A stretch of 64,000 nt of DNA from Burkholderia sp. Bp9143 (lineage in GTDB: Bacteria > Pseudomonadota > Gammaproteobacteria > Burkholderiales > Burkholderiaceae): contig NZ_QTPO01000034.1 in NCBI RefSeq assembly GCF_003853645.1, positions 1 through 64,000 of the forward strand, written 5' to 3'. Position 1 is the stretch's first letter. Each line of letters starts with the position of its first letter. The translations under genes and the position numbers were made by a program. Below the pieces are notes generated by a model. The model had not been told where the DNA came from. It worked only from the letters and a program-made list of their open reading frames with translations, and did not search any database. Positions 1 through 8,012 of the stretch are shown one piece after another.

Positions 1-77
1 GCCGCGACCTTCGCGAGCGAGCCGCCGAATTTGCCGACCGCGGTCCGCGCGGCCGATACGATCACTACGTCCGTCAT
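1..77 (-). CDS. phaA: Acetyl-CoA acetyltransferase, N-terminal fragment
   Basis: Only the first 25 codons are in the window; the gene runs off the left edge. They read MTDVVIVSAARTAVGKFGGS followed by LAKVA, the conserved N-terminus of the thiolase family (biosynthetic acetyl-CoA acetyltransferase). The enzyme condenses two acetyl-CoA to acetoacetyl-CoA, the first step of polyhydroxybutyrate synthesis. A purine-rich GGAGGAAACGG stretch lies just ahead of the ATG as ribosome binding site. It lies 99 bases downstream of phaC on the same strand, the usual phaC-phaA order of beta-proteobacteria. The active-site cysteine is outside the window, so identity rests on the N-terminus and context. Confidence 0.85.
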   Translation of the reverse strand, partial: MTDVVIVSAARTAVGKFGGSLAKVA

Positions 78-147
78 TTCCGTTTCCTCCGGGCCCGCAC
101 GACACGGCGCATCGCTACCAGCCCTGTTAAAAAAACTGCGGTGCATC

Positions 148-168
148 GGACAGCGTGCGCCGCTGTCC
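148..168. other. 8-bp inverted repeat between phaC and phaA
   Basis: GGACAGCG and CGCTGTCC form a perfect 8-bp stem with a 5-nt loop, 9 bases after the phaC stop. In the direction of transcription (minus) it is followed by a spacer of about 15 bases and only then a T7 run (129-135). It is therefore not a classic terminator. It could be an attenuating or mRNA-stabilising hairpin between phaC and phaA. Confidence 0.4.
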
Positions 169-176
169 GGTTTTCG

Positions 177-2051
177 TCAATCGCGCTGCAACACGTAGCG
201 GCCCGGCGCCGGCTCGATCACCGGGAACTGCGCGGACCCGGCCTTGGCAGGCGGCGCGACCTTGCGGCCGCCGTACTGGTCGAGCCACTCGACCCAGGTC
301 GTCCACCAGCTGCCCGGCTGCTCGGTCGCGCCGGCAAACCAGTCGTCCGCGGATTCGGGCAGGTCATTGTCGTTGACCCAGTAGCTGCGCTTCCTCTTCG
401 CCGGCGGATTGATCACGCCCGCGATGTGACCCGACGCGCCGAGCACGAACTTCAGCGGACCCGTCAGGATCGACGTAGACGCGTAGGCCGTCTGCCACGG
501 CACGATGTGATCCTCGCGCGACCCGTAGATGAAGCTCGGCACGTCGATGCGCGACAGGTCGACGGATTCGCCGCACACCGTCACCGCGCCCGGCACGCGG
601 AGCTTGTTCTCGAGATAGGTATTGCGCAGGTACCACGCGTACATCGGACCCGGCAGGCTCGTCGAGTCGCTGTTCCAGTACAGCAGGTCGAACGCGGCGG
701 GCGTGCGGCCCTTCAGGTAGTTGTCGACGACGTAGTTCCACACGAGGTCGTTCGGCCGGAGGAACGAGAACGTGTTCGCGAACTCGACGCCGCGCATCAG
801 CCCCGGCGCGGCGCCGTTCTTGCCGCCGATGGTCTGCTCGCGCATCTGCACGTGCGCCTCGTCGACGAACACGTCGAGGATGCCGGTGTCGGTGAAGTCG
901 AGCATCGCGGTCAGCAGCGTCATCGACGCGGCCGGATGTTCGCCGCGCGCGGCGAGCACCGACAGCGCGGTCGCGAGCATCGTGCCGCCGACGCAGAAAC
1001 CGAGCGTGTTGATCTGCTCGCGGCCGCTGACCTGCTGCACTGCGTCGATCGCCGCGAGCAGCCCTTCATTCATGTAGTCATCCCACGTCTTGTGCGCGAC
1101 CGACGCATCGGCGTTGCGCCACGACACGAGGAACACCTGATGGCCGTTCGACAGCGCATGCGCGACGAGCGAATTCTCGGGCTGCAGGTCGAGGATGTAG
1201 AACTTGTTGATGCACGGCGGCACGATCAAGAGCGGCCGCTCGAACACCTTGTCCGTCTTCGGCGTGTACTGGATCAGCTGGATCAGGTCGTTCTCGTAGA
1301 CGACCGCGCCTTCGGTACACCCGAGGTTCTTGCCGACCACGAATTGCGATTCGTCGGTCTGCGAAATCTTGCCGCGCTGCATGTCGCCGAGCAGGTTCAT
1401 CATCCCCTGCCGCAGGCTTTCGCCCTGCGTCTCGAGGATCGATTTCTGCGCATCGGGATTGAGCGCGAGGAAGTTGCTCGGCGCGGCGGCGGCCGTCCAT
1501 TGCTGGACGGAGAAACGGATGCGTTCGCGCGTCTTCGGATCGGTCTCGAGCGCGTCGGCCAGTTCCTGCAGGTAGCGCGCGTTGAGCAGATACCACGCAG
1601 CCGCGAATGCATGCGCGGGCGACGCCTTCCAGGCATCGGCGCTGAAGCGGCGATCCTTCAGTTCAGGCGACTCGAGCTTCGCGGCGGCGGCCTGCTGCAT
1701 CAGCGTCATGCAGTCGCGCGCATAGTCTGCTTGCAGCTTCTGGAGCCGTTCGGGCGGGATCGCGGCAACCGGCAGCTTCAACCCCGCGAACGGCGATGCC
1801 AGGCCACCGAGGGCACCCAGATCGGGCATCGACGGCATCTGGAACGGAACCGATGTCGGGAACTGGAATGCGGTGAACGGATTCGCGGTGGTCGCCGCCG
1901 TTGCGGCGCGTGCCGGATCGGCGAAACCGCGCCAGGCGTTCAGCCATGCCTCGAACATCTGCTGCATCGGCTGGGTAGCCTGGCCGAATCCAGTGCTGCC
2001 CGCGAAAGTGCCCGCCTGAGCGGACGTCGACGAATTTTTCGATGCTGTCAT
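177..2051 (-). CDS. phaC: Class I poly(3-hydroxyalkanoate) synthase
   Basis: 624 residues, a normal length for class I PHA synthase. It polymerises (R)-3-hydroxyacyl-CoA to polyester at the granule surface. The N-terminal PhaC domain is followed by an alpha/beta-hydrolase core. The lipase-like box GFCVGG (residues 351-356) carries the nucleophile Cys353. The other catalytic residues are visible as Asp514 in SREDH and His542 in SGHIAGV. The ATG at 2051 follows a GGTAAGGCAGG stretch. It lies directly upstream of phaA on the same strand, so the two probably form a phaCA(B) operon. The upstream 367 bases hold its promoter region. Confidence 0.95.
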   Translation of the reverse strand: MTASKNSSTSAQAGTFAGSTGFGQATQPMQQMFEAWLNAWRGFADPARAATAATTANPFTAFQFPTSVPFQMPSMPDLGALGGLASPFAGLKLPVAAIPPERLQKLQADYARDCMTLMQQAAAAKLESPELKDRRFSADAWKASPAHAFAAAWYLLNARYLQELADALETDPKTRERIRFSVQQWTAAAAPSNFLALNPDAQKSILETQGESLRQGMMNLLGDMQRGKISQTDESQFVVGKNLGCTEGAVVYENDLIQLIQYTPKTDKVFERPLLIVPPCINKFYILDLQPENSLVAHALSNGHQVFLVSWRNADASVAHKTWDDYMNEGLLAAIDAVQQVSGREQINTLGFCVGGTMLATALSVLAARGEHPAASMTLLTAMLDFTDTGILDVFVDEAHVQMREQTIGGKNGAAPGLMRGVEFANTFSFLRPNDLVWNYVVDNYLKGRTPAAFDLLYWNSDSTSLPGPMYAWYLRNTYLENKLRVPGAVTVCGESVDLSRIDVPSFIYGSREDHIVPWQTAYASTSILTGPLKFVLGASGHIAGVINPPAKRKRSYWVNDNDLPESADDWFAGATEQPGSWWTTWVEWLDQYGGRKVAPPAKAGSAQFPVIEPAPGRYVLQRD

Positions 2052-2134
2052 TACCTGCCTTACCGGTGATTCGTGAGCGTCAATCGTGAAATCCTGCTCG
2101 CGCGCGGCGTGCCGGCTGCGAGCCGGGCCGTCAT

Positions 2135-2154
2135 GCTCTGGAGAGGCGTCTCCA
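2135..2154. other. Perfect inverted repeat in phaC leader
   Basis: TCTGGAGA-GGCG-TCTCCAGA is a perfect 8-bp dyad with a 4-nt loop, about 85 bases upstream of the phaC start. It could be an operator or an mRNA hairpin. It is not followed by a T run on either strand, so it is not an intrinsic terminator. Confidence 0.4.
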
Positions 2155-2383
2155 GATTCTGCCGCAGTGCGGTATTTTTATCATTATCGTTTTCCCCATG
2201 TGAAGCACTGCGTCAGACCACTGAACATTTCTGCTCGGAGATAATCCGCGTGCAACAAGCGGGACAAGGCTTCCGGCGAAACATAAAACATTTTGACTGA
2301 CTTGACTTCGCGATTATTCATTCGGTTGTCCATGCAACGCCGCATTGCCGCGCCAATATCGAGATAACCCGATTTTGCATCGC

Positions 2384-2412
2384 AACAAACCGCGCGCGCA
2401 AGCACGCGCGGT
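2384..2412 (-). terminator. Candidate terminator after pgeF
   Basis: On the minus strand, 6 bases after the pgeF stop, ACCGCGCG and CGCGCGGT can pair across an 8-nt loop, followed by TTGTTGC. The stem is strong but the T tract is interrupted. Confidence 0.45.
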
Positions 2413-2418
2413 CAGCCG

Positions 2419-3264
2419 TCAATCGGCCAGCCAGATCGCCGCCGCCATGCGGCCGGTCACGCGGTCGCGCCGGTACGAATAGAAGCGCGCGTGTTCGGTG
2501 ACCGTGCAGGCGGTCCCGCCGCTCACGTGCGCAATACCTGCACGCGCGAGGCGCAGGCGCGCGAGCGCATGGAGGTCGGCGAGGTACTTGCCGGGCGCGC
2601 CGTCGATCGCGACGAACGCTTGCCGCGTCTCATCATGCTCCGACTGCGGAGCCGTGTCGAGAAACGCCTCGCGCACGTCGGCGCCGACTTCGAATGCCTG
2701 CGGGCCAATCGCGGGCCCGAGGTACGCATGGAGCGCATCCGTCGCACCGCCGGCGAGCGCCGCAACGCGGGCCGCGGTCTGCTCGACGATGCCGGCCGCG
2801 AGCCCGCGCCAGCCTGCATGCGCCGCGCCCACCGCCCGACCCTGCGCATCGCACAGCAGCACCGGCAGGCAATCCGCGACCATCACGACGCAGACTGCCC
2901 CCGCGCGGTCGGTCACGCTCGCGTCGGCCTGCACGGGCGCCGCTGCACCCGGTGCGGCCTCGATCACCTCGTCCGCACGCACGATCTGCGCGCCGTGAAC
3001 CTGCTCGAGCCATGCCGCACGCGACTGGCCCGCCAACGCGAGCAAGCGCGCGCGATTCGCCGCGACATGGGCCGGATCGTCACCGGTATGCAGGCCGAGA
3101 TTCATCCCGCCCGGCAACGCGGCGCCGTCCTGCCAGCGCCCGTACGGGCCTTCGCTCACGCCGCCGTTGCGCGTGGTGATCAGCGCACGCACGCGCGGCG
3201 CCACCTGCCAGTCGGGCTGCACGCAGTCCCGCCACGTCAACGGCGCCAGGTTCGTCATCGGCAC
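2419..3264 (-). CDS. pgeF: Peptidoglycan editing factor PgeF (YfiH / DUF152 family)
   Basis: 281 residues of the YfiH/DUF152 laccase-like family. Metal-binding motifs are visible: HTGDDPAHV near the N-terminus, the central VMVADCLPVLLCD, and AAHAGWRGL. In Enterobacteria the family prevents misincorporated amino acids in peptidoglycan; other members act on purine nucleosides. Start choice: a GTG at 3264 sits 5 bases after a perfect AGGAGG, while an in-frame ATG at 3258 is 11 bases away. I take the GTG, but both are possible. It abuts the rluD stop, so it is translationally coupled in an rluD-pgeF operon, an association common in proteobacteria. Confidence 0.9.
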   Translation of the reverse strand: MPMTNLAPLTWRDCVQPDWQVAPRVRALITTRNGGVSEGPYGRWQDGAALPGGMNLGLHTGDDPAHVAANRARLLALAGQSRAAWLEQVHGAQIVRADEVIEAAPGAAAPVQADASVTDRAGAVCVVMVADCLPVLLCDAQGRAVGAAHAGWRGLAAGIVEQTAARVAALAGGATDALHAYLGPAIGPQAFEVGADVREAFLDTAPQSEHDETRQAFVAIDGAPGKYLADLHALARLRLARAGIAHVSGGTACTVTEHARFYSYRRDRVTGRMAAAIWLAD

Positions 3265-4473
3265 TCACTCCTCCTCATCGTCGTAATCCTCGTCGTGATC
3301 CTGATAGTCGCCGGCGAAATCGTCATCGTCGTAGACACCGTCGTCATCGTCGAATTCCTCTTCGCCCTGCCCGAAGCCCAGCGCCGCGACGAGTGCGTTC
3401 ATGTCGTCAGGCAACGGGCAGCGCCACTGCATCGTCTTGCCCGTAACCGGATGCACGAGGCCGAGCCGCCATGCGTGCAGCGCCTGCCGCGCGAACCCGT
3501 CCGGCAGCGGCGCGACCGAGCGCTTGCCGCGCGCGCGCCCGTACACCGGATCGCCGAGCAGCGGATGCCCGACATGCGAGCAGTGCACGCGGATCTGGTG
3601 CGTGCGGCCGGTTTCGAGGTCGCACTGGATCGCGGACACCGGCTGACGTTGCCACATGCATGTGTCAACCGTGCGGAAATGCGTGCGCGCGGGCTTGCCC
3701 GACGCGCCGGTGACGACGGCCATGCGTGTGCGCTCGCGCGGATCGCGGCCGATCGGCGCGTCGATCGTGCCGTCTTCGGGCATCATGCCCCACACGAGCG
3801 CGAAATAGCGGCGCTTCACCGTGCGCGCCTGCAGCTGGCGCACGAGGTCGGTTTGCGCGGCAAGTGTGCGTGCAACCACCATCAGGCCGGACGTCTCCTT
3901 GTCGAGCCGGTGCACGATGCCCGCGCGCGGCAGGCCTGCCGCCGCGTCGCCGTAGCGGTGCAGCAGGCCGTTGAGGATCGTGCCGCTCCAGTTGCCGGCA
4001 GCCGGGTGGACGACGAGGCCGGCCGGCTTGTTGATGACGACGAGCGCGTCGTCCTCGTAGATGACGTCGAGCGGCACCGGCTCCGGCGTGAACGCCAGTT
4101 GCTCCGGCAGCAGGTCGGGCACGAGCTCGATCCTTGCGCCGAGCGGCACCGGCTGGCGGATCTTCGCCGGCGCGCCGTCGACCAGCACGCGTTGCGCCTC
4201 GATCCAGCTCTGCAGGCGGCTGCGGGAGAATTCAGGGAACAGTTGGGCAAGCGCCTTGTCGAGGCGTTCACCCGCGAGCGACAGCGGCACTTCGACGACG
4301 CGCGGCGCCTCGTCGGCCGCCGCGGACGGCACGACAGGCGGCTGCATCGCGTCTGCAGCCAGATCATCATCGGGGGAATCCCCCGAGGCAGCATCGGCGG
4401 GCCGATCGCTTGGGCTATAATCTTCGCGATTTGACTTGCCCCGCGGGGCATTCTGCGAACTTGAACGGGTCAT
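3265..4473 (-). CDS. rluD: 23S rRNA pseudouridine(1911/1915/1917) synthase
   Basis: 402 residues. An S4-like RNA-binding domain (around 'RLDKALAQLFPEFSRSRLQSWI', about 70-115) precedes the pseudouridine synthase domain. The catalytic motif GIVHRLDKETSGL carries the catalytic Asp, followed by YFALVWG and the RTHQIRVH signature. It isomerises uridines in helix 69 of 23S rRNA. It is longer than typical RluD (about 325 residues): roughly 65 extra N-terminal residues and a C-terminal tail of about 35 residues that is almost all Asp/Glu with Tyr. It is divergent from bamD with only 41 bases between starts, so each promoter must lie in or next to the other gene's 5' end. Confidence 0.93.
   Translation of the reverse strand: MTRSSSQNAPRGKSNREDYSPSDRPADAASGDSPDDDLAADAMQPPVVPSAAADEAPRVVEVPLSLAGERLDKALAQLFPEFSRSRLQSWIEAQRVLVDGAPAKIRQPVPLGARIELVPDLLPEQLAFTPEPVPLDVIYEDDALVVINKPAGLVVHPAAGNWSGTILNGLLHRYGDAAAGLPRAGIVHRLDKETSGLMVVARTLAAQTDLVRQLQARTVKRRYFALVWGMMPEDGTIDAPIGRDPRERTRMAVVTGASGKPARTHFRTVDTCMWQRQPVSAIQCDLETGRTHQIRVHCSHVGHPLLGDPVYGRARGKRSVAPLPDGFARQALHAWRLGLVHPVTGKTMQWRCPLPDDMNALVAALGFGQGEEEFDDDDGVYDDDDFAGDYQDHDEDYDDEEE
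4416..4421 (+). promoter_or_regulatory. Candidate -10 box for bamD, inside rluD
   Basis: A perfect TATAAT lies 94 bases upstream of the bamD ATG, within the 5' coding end of divergent rluD. The expected -35 position (about 4393-4398) matches TTGACA poorly, so the call rests mainly on the perfect -10 in a very GC-rich stretch. Confidence 0.4.
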
Positions 4474-4514
4474 TTAGACTGGGTCACCGAGACTTGAAGC
4501 TAGGACATGCGAGC

Positions 4515-5339
4515 ATGATGAATTCGACCAAACGTACGGCCAAAACCGTCGCCGCCCGAGCTGCGGTGGTAGCGGCCGCGGCCCTCATCGCCGGCTGCCA
4601 CGGCTTGCCGCAGAAGCAGGACGAGACGGCTACCTGGTCGAACAACAAATTATACTCAGAGGCCCAGGACGCACTGTCCGGCGGCGACTGGGGCAAGTGC
4701 GCGAAATATTTCGAATCGCTGCAAGGCCGCGATCCGTTCGGCCATTTCGCGCAACAGGCGCAGATCAACGTCGCGTACTGCAACTGGAAGGACAACGAAG
4801 CGGCAGCCGCCGACCAGGCCGTCGACCGCTTCATCCAGCTGCATCCGGATCACCCGGATATCCCGTACGCGTACTACCTGAAGGGGATGATCCACTTCAA
4901 CGACGATCTCGGCCTGTTCGGCCGCTTCTCCGGCCAGGACATGAGCGAGCGCGATCCGCAGGCACTGCGCGAATCGTACGACGCGTTCAAGGTCGTCGTC
5001 GACCGCTATCCGAAGAGCAAGTACGCGCCCGACGCCGCCGCCCGGATGCGCTACATCGTCAACGCGCTCGCCTCGCACGAAGTGCACGCCGCCGACTACT
5101 ACTATCGGCGCGGCGCCTATGTCGCGGCAATCAACCGTGCTCAGCTCGCGATCAAGGACTACAAGGGCGCGCCGGCGATCGAGGACGCGCTGCACATCAT
5201 GATCCTGTCGTACGGCAAGCTGGACCAGCCGCAACTCGCGGAAGACACGAAGCGCGTGCTGGCGGGGACCTTCCCGGACAGTCCGTACATCACCGGCCAC
5301 TCGCGCCCCGGCACGAAGAAGTCGTGGTGGCAGTTCTGA
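4515..5339 (+). CDS. bamD: Outer membrane protein assembly factor BamD (ComL), lipoprotein
   Basis: 274 residues from the first ATG of a tandem ATG-ATG, with AGGA about 9 bases upstream. A lipoprotein signal peptide ends in the lipobox LIAGC, so the mature protein is acylated on Cys and anchored in the outer membrane. The rest is the tetratricopeptide-like BamD fold, with motifs such as FGHFAQQAQINVAYCNWKDN and DPQALRESYDAFKVVVDRYP. BamD is the essential partner of BamA in beta-barrel insertion; another Bam lipoprotein gene, bamB, is in this window at 22645-23790. A strong terminator follows at once, so bamD is transcribed alone. Confidence 0.95.
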   Translation: MMNSTKRTAKTVAARAAVVAAAALIAGCHGLPQKQDETATWSNNKLYSEAQDALSGGDWGKCAKYFESLQGRDPFGHFAQQAQINVAYCNWKDNEAAAADQAVDRFIQLHPDHPDIPYAYYLKGMIHFNDDLGLFGRFSGQDMSERDPQALRESYDAFKVVVDRYPKSKYAPDAAARMRYIVNALASHEVHAADYYYRRGAYVAAINRAQLAIKDYKGAPAIEDALHIMILSYGKLDQPQLAEDTKRVLAGTFPDSPYITGHSRPGTKKSWWQF

Positions 5340-5358
5340 GCGACGCCCGCCGCACAAC

Positions 5359-5388
5359 AAAAAACCCGGCCATCGAGCCGGGTTTTTT
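5359..5388. terminator. Bidirectional terminator between bamD and dinG
   Basis: AAAACCCGGC/GCCGGGTTTT stem with a short CATCGA loop, A-rich on the left and T6 on the right. It can terminate both bamD (+) and the convergent helicase gene (minus). Confidence 0.9.
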
Positions 5389-5420
5389 GTTGGTGCCGCC
5401 TGTAGCAGGCGGCGGTTCGG

Positions 5421-7664
5421 TTACGCGCGCTTTTCCGCGCGATGTTCGTCGAAGAAGTCCTGCACGACCGCGATCTCTCGCGTGCGCTTGAACGGTGGCA
5501 GGCTCTGCCAGATCCGGCGACCGTAAGGCTTGTCGACGAGCCGCGTGTCGCAGATCATCAGCACGCCGCGATCGGTCTCCGCGCGAATCAGGCGGCCCGC
5601 GCCCTGCTTCAGCGTGATCACGGCCTGCGGCAACTGGTGAACCGCGAACGGGCTCAAGCCCTTCTTGGTCAGCGCGTCGAGCCGCGCGGCCAGCACCGGA
5701 TCGTCGGGCGGCGCGAACGGCAGCTTGTCGATCACGACGAGCGACAGCGCGTCGCCGCGCACATCCACGCCTTCCCAGAAGCTCTGGCTGCCGACGAGGA
5801 TCGCATTGCCGTACGAACGGAAGCGGTCGAGCAGCTCGGTGCGGCTGGCATCGCCCTGCACCAGCAGCGGCATGTTCCAGCCGCGCGACTCGATCACGTC
5901 GCGCAGTTTCGACGCGATCCGGTCGACCGCGCGCAGCGTCGTGCACAGCATGAAGACGCCACCGCCCGACGCCTCGATCGCCGGCAACGCGGCGTCGAAC
6001 ACGGCATCGGTAAACGCCGGCGACGACGGCTGCGGCAGGTTGCGCGGCACGTACAGCAGGCCCTGTGTCTGATAGTCGAACGGACTCGCGAGTGTCATCG
6101 AGCGCCGCGAGCTGAGGCCCATCTGGGCCGCATAGTGCGTGAAATCGCCGCGCACCGACAGCGTCGCAGAAGTGAAGACCCATGCGCGCGGCACGCCGGC
6201 CCGCTGCTTCGCGAAAATCGGCGCGACCGACAGCGGCGTTTCGTGCAGTTGGACGGTATGCGCGAATACCTCGACCCAGCGCACCTTCTCGTTCGGGTCG
6301 TCGGCAGCCGCCTTGTCGCCGGCCGCGGCGGCATCGGCCTTCGCGGCCGCTTCCGCCGCACCGGGCGCGACCCAGCCCGCGAGCAGGTCCTGCAGCTCGC
6401 GCGCGCGCCGCAGGCACGCGCCGAGCGATTCCGCACGCTCGGCCTGGCTCGCGAGCGCAGAGGCAAGCGCGTCGAGCGCGACTTCGAGCGCGTCGAGCGC
6501 GCCGAACATCGGATGATCGTCACCCAGTTGCGCGAGCGACATGCGCACGATCTGGTCGTTCGCGAACGCGAGGCGCAGGTCGCGCGCCGCGCGCTCGAGA
6601 TCGCCGCCGAGCTTCACCCACTCGACCGCATCGCGCGCATGGCTCAGGCCTTCGGCGACCGTGTCGCGCGCGAGTTCGAGAATCTGCGTGGTCGACAGCG
6701 TCTCGCCGAAGAACAGCGTGGCCGTCTCCGGCAACTGGTGCGCTTCGTCGAAGATCACCGTGTTCGCGTTCGGCAGCAGCTCGGCCATCCCGGTGTCGCG
6801 CAGCATGATGTCCGCGAAGAACAGGTGATGGTTGACGACGACGACGTCGGCCTGCTGCGCCTCCCGGCGCGCCTGCATCACGAAGCATTCCTTGTACTGC
6901 GGGCACTCCTGGCCGAGGCAGTTGTCGCGCGTCGACGTGACCATCGACCACACGGGCGCCGTCTCCGGCACGCTCGCGAGCTCGGCCTTGTCGCCGCTCT
7001 TCGTGATCTTCGCGAACCGAACGATTTCCTGCAGGTACGCGGTGTCCTGCCGCGACGGCAGGCGGCCGTTGTCGGCCGTGCGCTGCAGGTAGTAATGGCA
7101 CAGGTAGTTCGAGCGGCCCTTGAGCATCGCGACCGTCACCGGCACCGCGAGCGCGTTGCGCACCGTCGGGATGTCGCGCTGGAACAGCTGGTCCTGCAGG
7201 TGTTTCGTGCCGGTCGACACGATCACCTTGCCGCCCCACAGCATCGCGGGCACCAGGTACGCATAGGTCTTGCCGGTACCGGTGCCGGCCTCGACGATCA
7301 GCGTGTTGTCGCTGGCGTCGCTATCGGTGTCGGCGGCTGCGCCGTCCGCGGCGGACTCGGCCGCCTGGTCGCCTTCGCCAAGGCGGCGCGCCGGCCGCTT
7401 GCGGGTCTCGAAGATTTCCGGCTCGGGCATCCGGCGCGCGGACGCCTCCATCGCGGACGCGACCGCGCGCGCCATCTCGATCTGCGACTGGCGCGGGTGA
7501 TAGCCGTCCAGCGCGCGCGCGAGCAGTCCGCCCTCGCCGAAGATCGTGTCGAGTTCGTCGACGCGCTTGCGGCTCAGCTCGAAGGTGCCTTCGGGCGTAC
7601 GAACGCGCCCGGCGGACGACGCGTCACGCCGGGCATCGGGGTTGGCTTCAAGCGGTGAATTCAA
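5421..7664 (-). CDS. dinG: DinG/YoaA-family ATP-dependent DNA helicase
   Basis: 747 residues. Superfamily 2 XPD-like helicase: Walker A GTGTGKT (127-133), a DEAH box (VIFDEAHQLPETA), and a cysteine cluster (CHYYLQR and CLGQECPQYKECF) that fits the Fe-S domain of DinG/YoaA/XPD. C-terminal motifs include QGAGRLIR. The family unwinds 5'-3' and resolves R-loops, D-loops and forks after damage. The only plausible start is TTG at 7664, preceded by AGGA at about 9 bases; no ATG or GTG fits before the Walker A region. Residues 78-120 are an acidic insertion just before Walker A. DinG and YoaA cannot be told apart without a tree. Confidence 0.88.
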   Translation of the reverse strand: MNSPLEANPDARRDASSAGRVRTPEGTFELSRKRVDELDTIFGEGGLLARALDGYHPRQSQIEMARAVASAMEASARRMPEPEIFETRKRPARRLGEGDQAAESAADGAAADTDSDASDNTLIVEAGTGTGKTYAYLVPAMLWGGKVIVSTGTKHLQDQLFQRDIPTVRNALAVPVTVAMLKGRSNYLCHYYLQRTADNGRLPSRQDTAYLQEIVRFAKITKSGDKAELASVPETAPVWSMVTSTRDNCLGQECPQYKECFVMQARREAQQADVVVVNHHLFFADIMLRDTGMAELLPNANTVIFDEAHQLPETATLFFGETLSTTQILELARDTVAEGLSHARDAVEWVKLGGDLERAARDLRLAFANDQIVRMSLAQLGDDHPMFGALDALEVALDALASALASQAERAESLGACLRRARELQDLLAGWVAPGAAEAAAKADAAAAGDKAAADDPNEKVRWVEVFAHTVQLHETPLSVAPIFAKQRAGVPRAWVFTSATLSVRGDFTHYAAQMGLSSRRSMTLASPFDYQTQGLLYVPRNLPQPSSPAFTDAVFDAALPAIEASGGGVFMLCTTLRAVDRIASKLRDVIESRGWNMPLLVQGDASRTELLDRFRSYGNAILVGSQSFWEGVDVRGDALSLVVIDKLPFAPPDDPVLAARLDALTKKGLSPFAVHQLPQAVITLKQGAGRLIRAETDRGVLMICDTRLVDKPYGRRIWQSLPPFKRTREIAVVQDFFDEHRAEKRA

Positions 7665-7719
7665 GGCAAGCGTTCCTGTGTCCAGCGCCCGGGCGGCGCC
7701 GGCGCTTGCCAGGCCGCGC

Positions 7720-7935
7720 TCAGGCGCGCTTATCCGGTTCCAGCTGCGATTGCAGCAAAATGATTTTGTCCTTGGCCGCCAGCTTTTCCTTCTTCAGCCG
7801 GTGCAGCGTGATGTCGTCGATGTCGGAGTGTCCTTCCTTCAGCTCGATCTCCCGAGCGAGCTGCTGGTGCTGCTCCTGCAATGCAGCCAAACGGTTGTGC
7901 AATTCCTGCTGCTGTTCCGTGGGACGGTTTTGCAT
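7720..7935 (-). CDS. YdcH-family (DUF465) small coiled-coil protein
   Basis: 71 residues starting MQNRPTEQQQ, with the DUF465 pattern: a Gln-rich first helix (ELHNRLAALQEQHQQLAREI) followed by HSDIDDITLHRLKKEKLAAKDKI. The start is fixed by a perfect AGGAGG 5 bases before the ATG at 7935; an upstream in-frame start at 7980 lacks this. It is predicted to be a short helical hairpin. Function of the family is unknown. It lies 55 bases upstream of dinG and may be co-transcribed with it. Confidence 0.85.
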   Translation of the reverse strand: MQNRPTEQQQELHNRLAALQEQHQQLAREIELKEGHSDIDDITLHRLKKEKLAAKDKIILLQSQLEPDKRA

Positions 7936-8012
7936 ATGCGCCTCCTCATCGAAGCAGCGCGCCGGCTGGCGTGCCGGCACGCACGAGACTGACTCCGGAT
8001 CAATCCAACACG

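Larger units (their letters stand above)
2052..2418. other. phaC upstream intergenic region (367 bp)
   Basis: No convincing gene. A 73-codon frame on the minus strand (2405-2184) has no family features and a codon pattern unlike its neighbours; I do not call it. The centre is relatively AT-rich (about 2170-2340), as expected of a promoter region for phaC. I could not place a -35/-10 pair with proper spacing. The stretch also holds the pgeF terminator candidate at one end and an 8-bp dyad (2135-2154) in the phaC leader. Confidence 0.6.

Noticed and set aside
148..168. Intrinsic terminator between phaC and phaA
   Set aside because: The T run is about 12 bases away from the stem, so a standard terminator is not supported; listed only as an inverted repeat.
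141..2069. 642-codon open frame antisense to phaC
   Set aside because: Arg/His-rich composition with no family pattern; a by-product of GC-rich codon use opposite a clear phaC.
2184..2405. 73-codon frame in the phaC upstream region
   Set aside because: No family similarity, no good ribosome site, and it lies in AT-rich promoter-like DNA.
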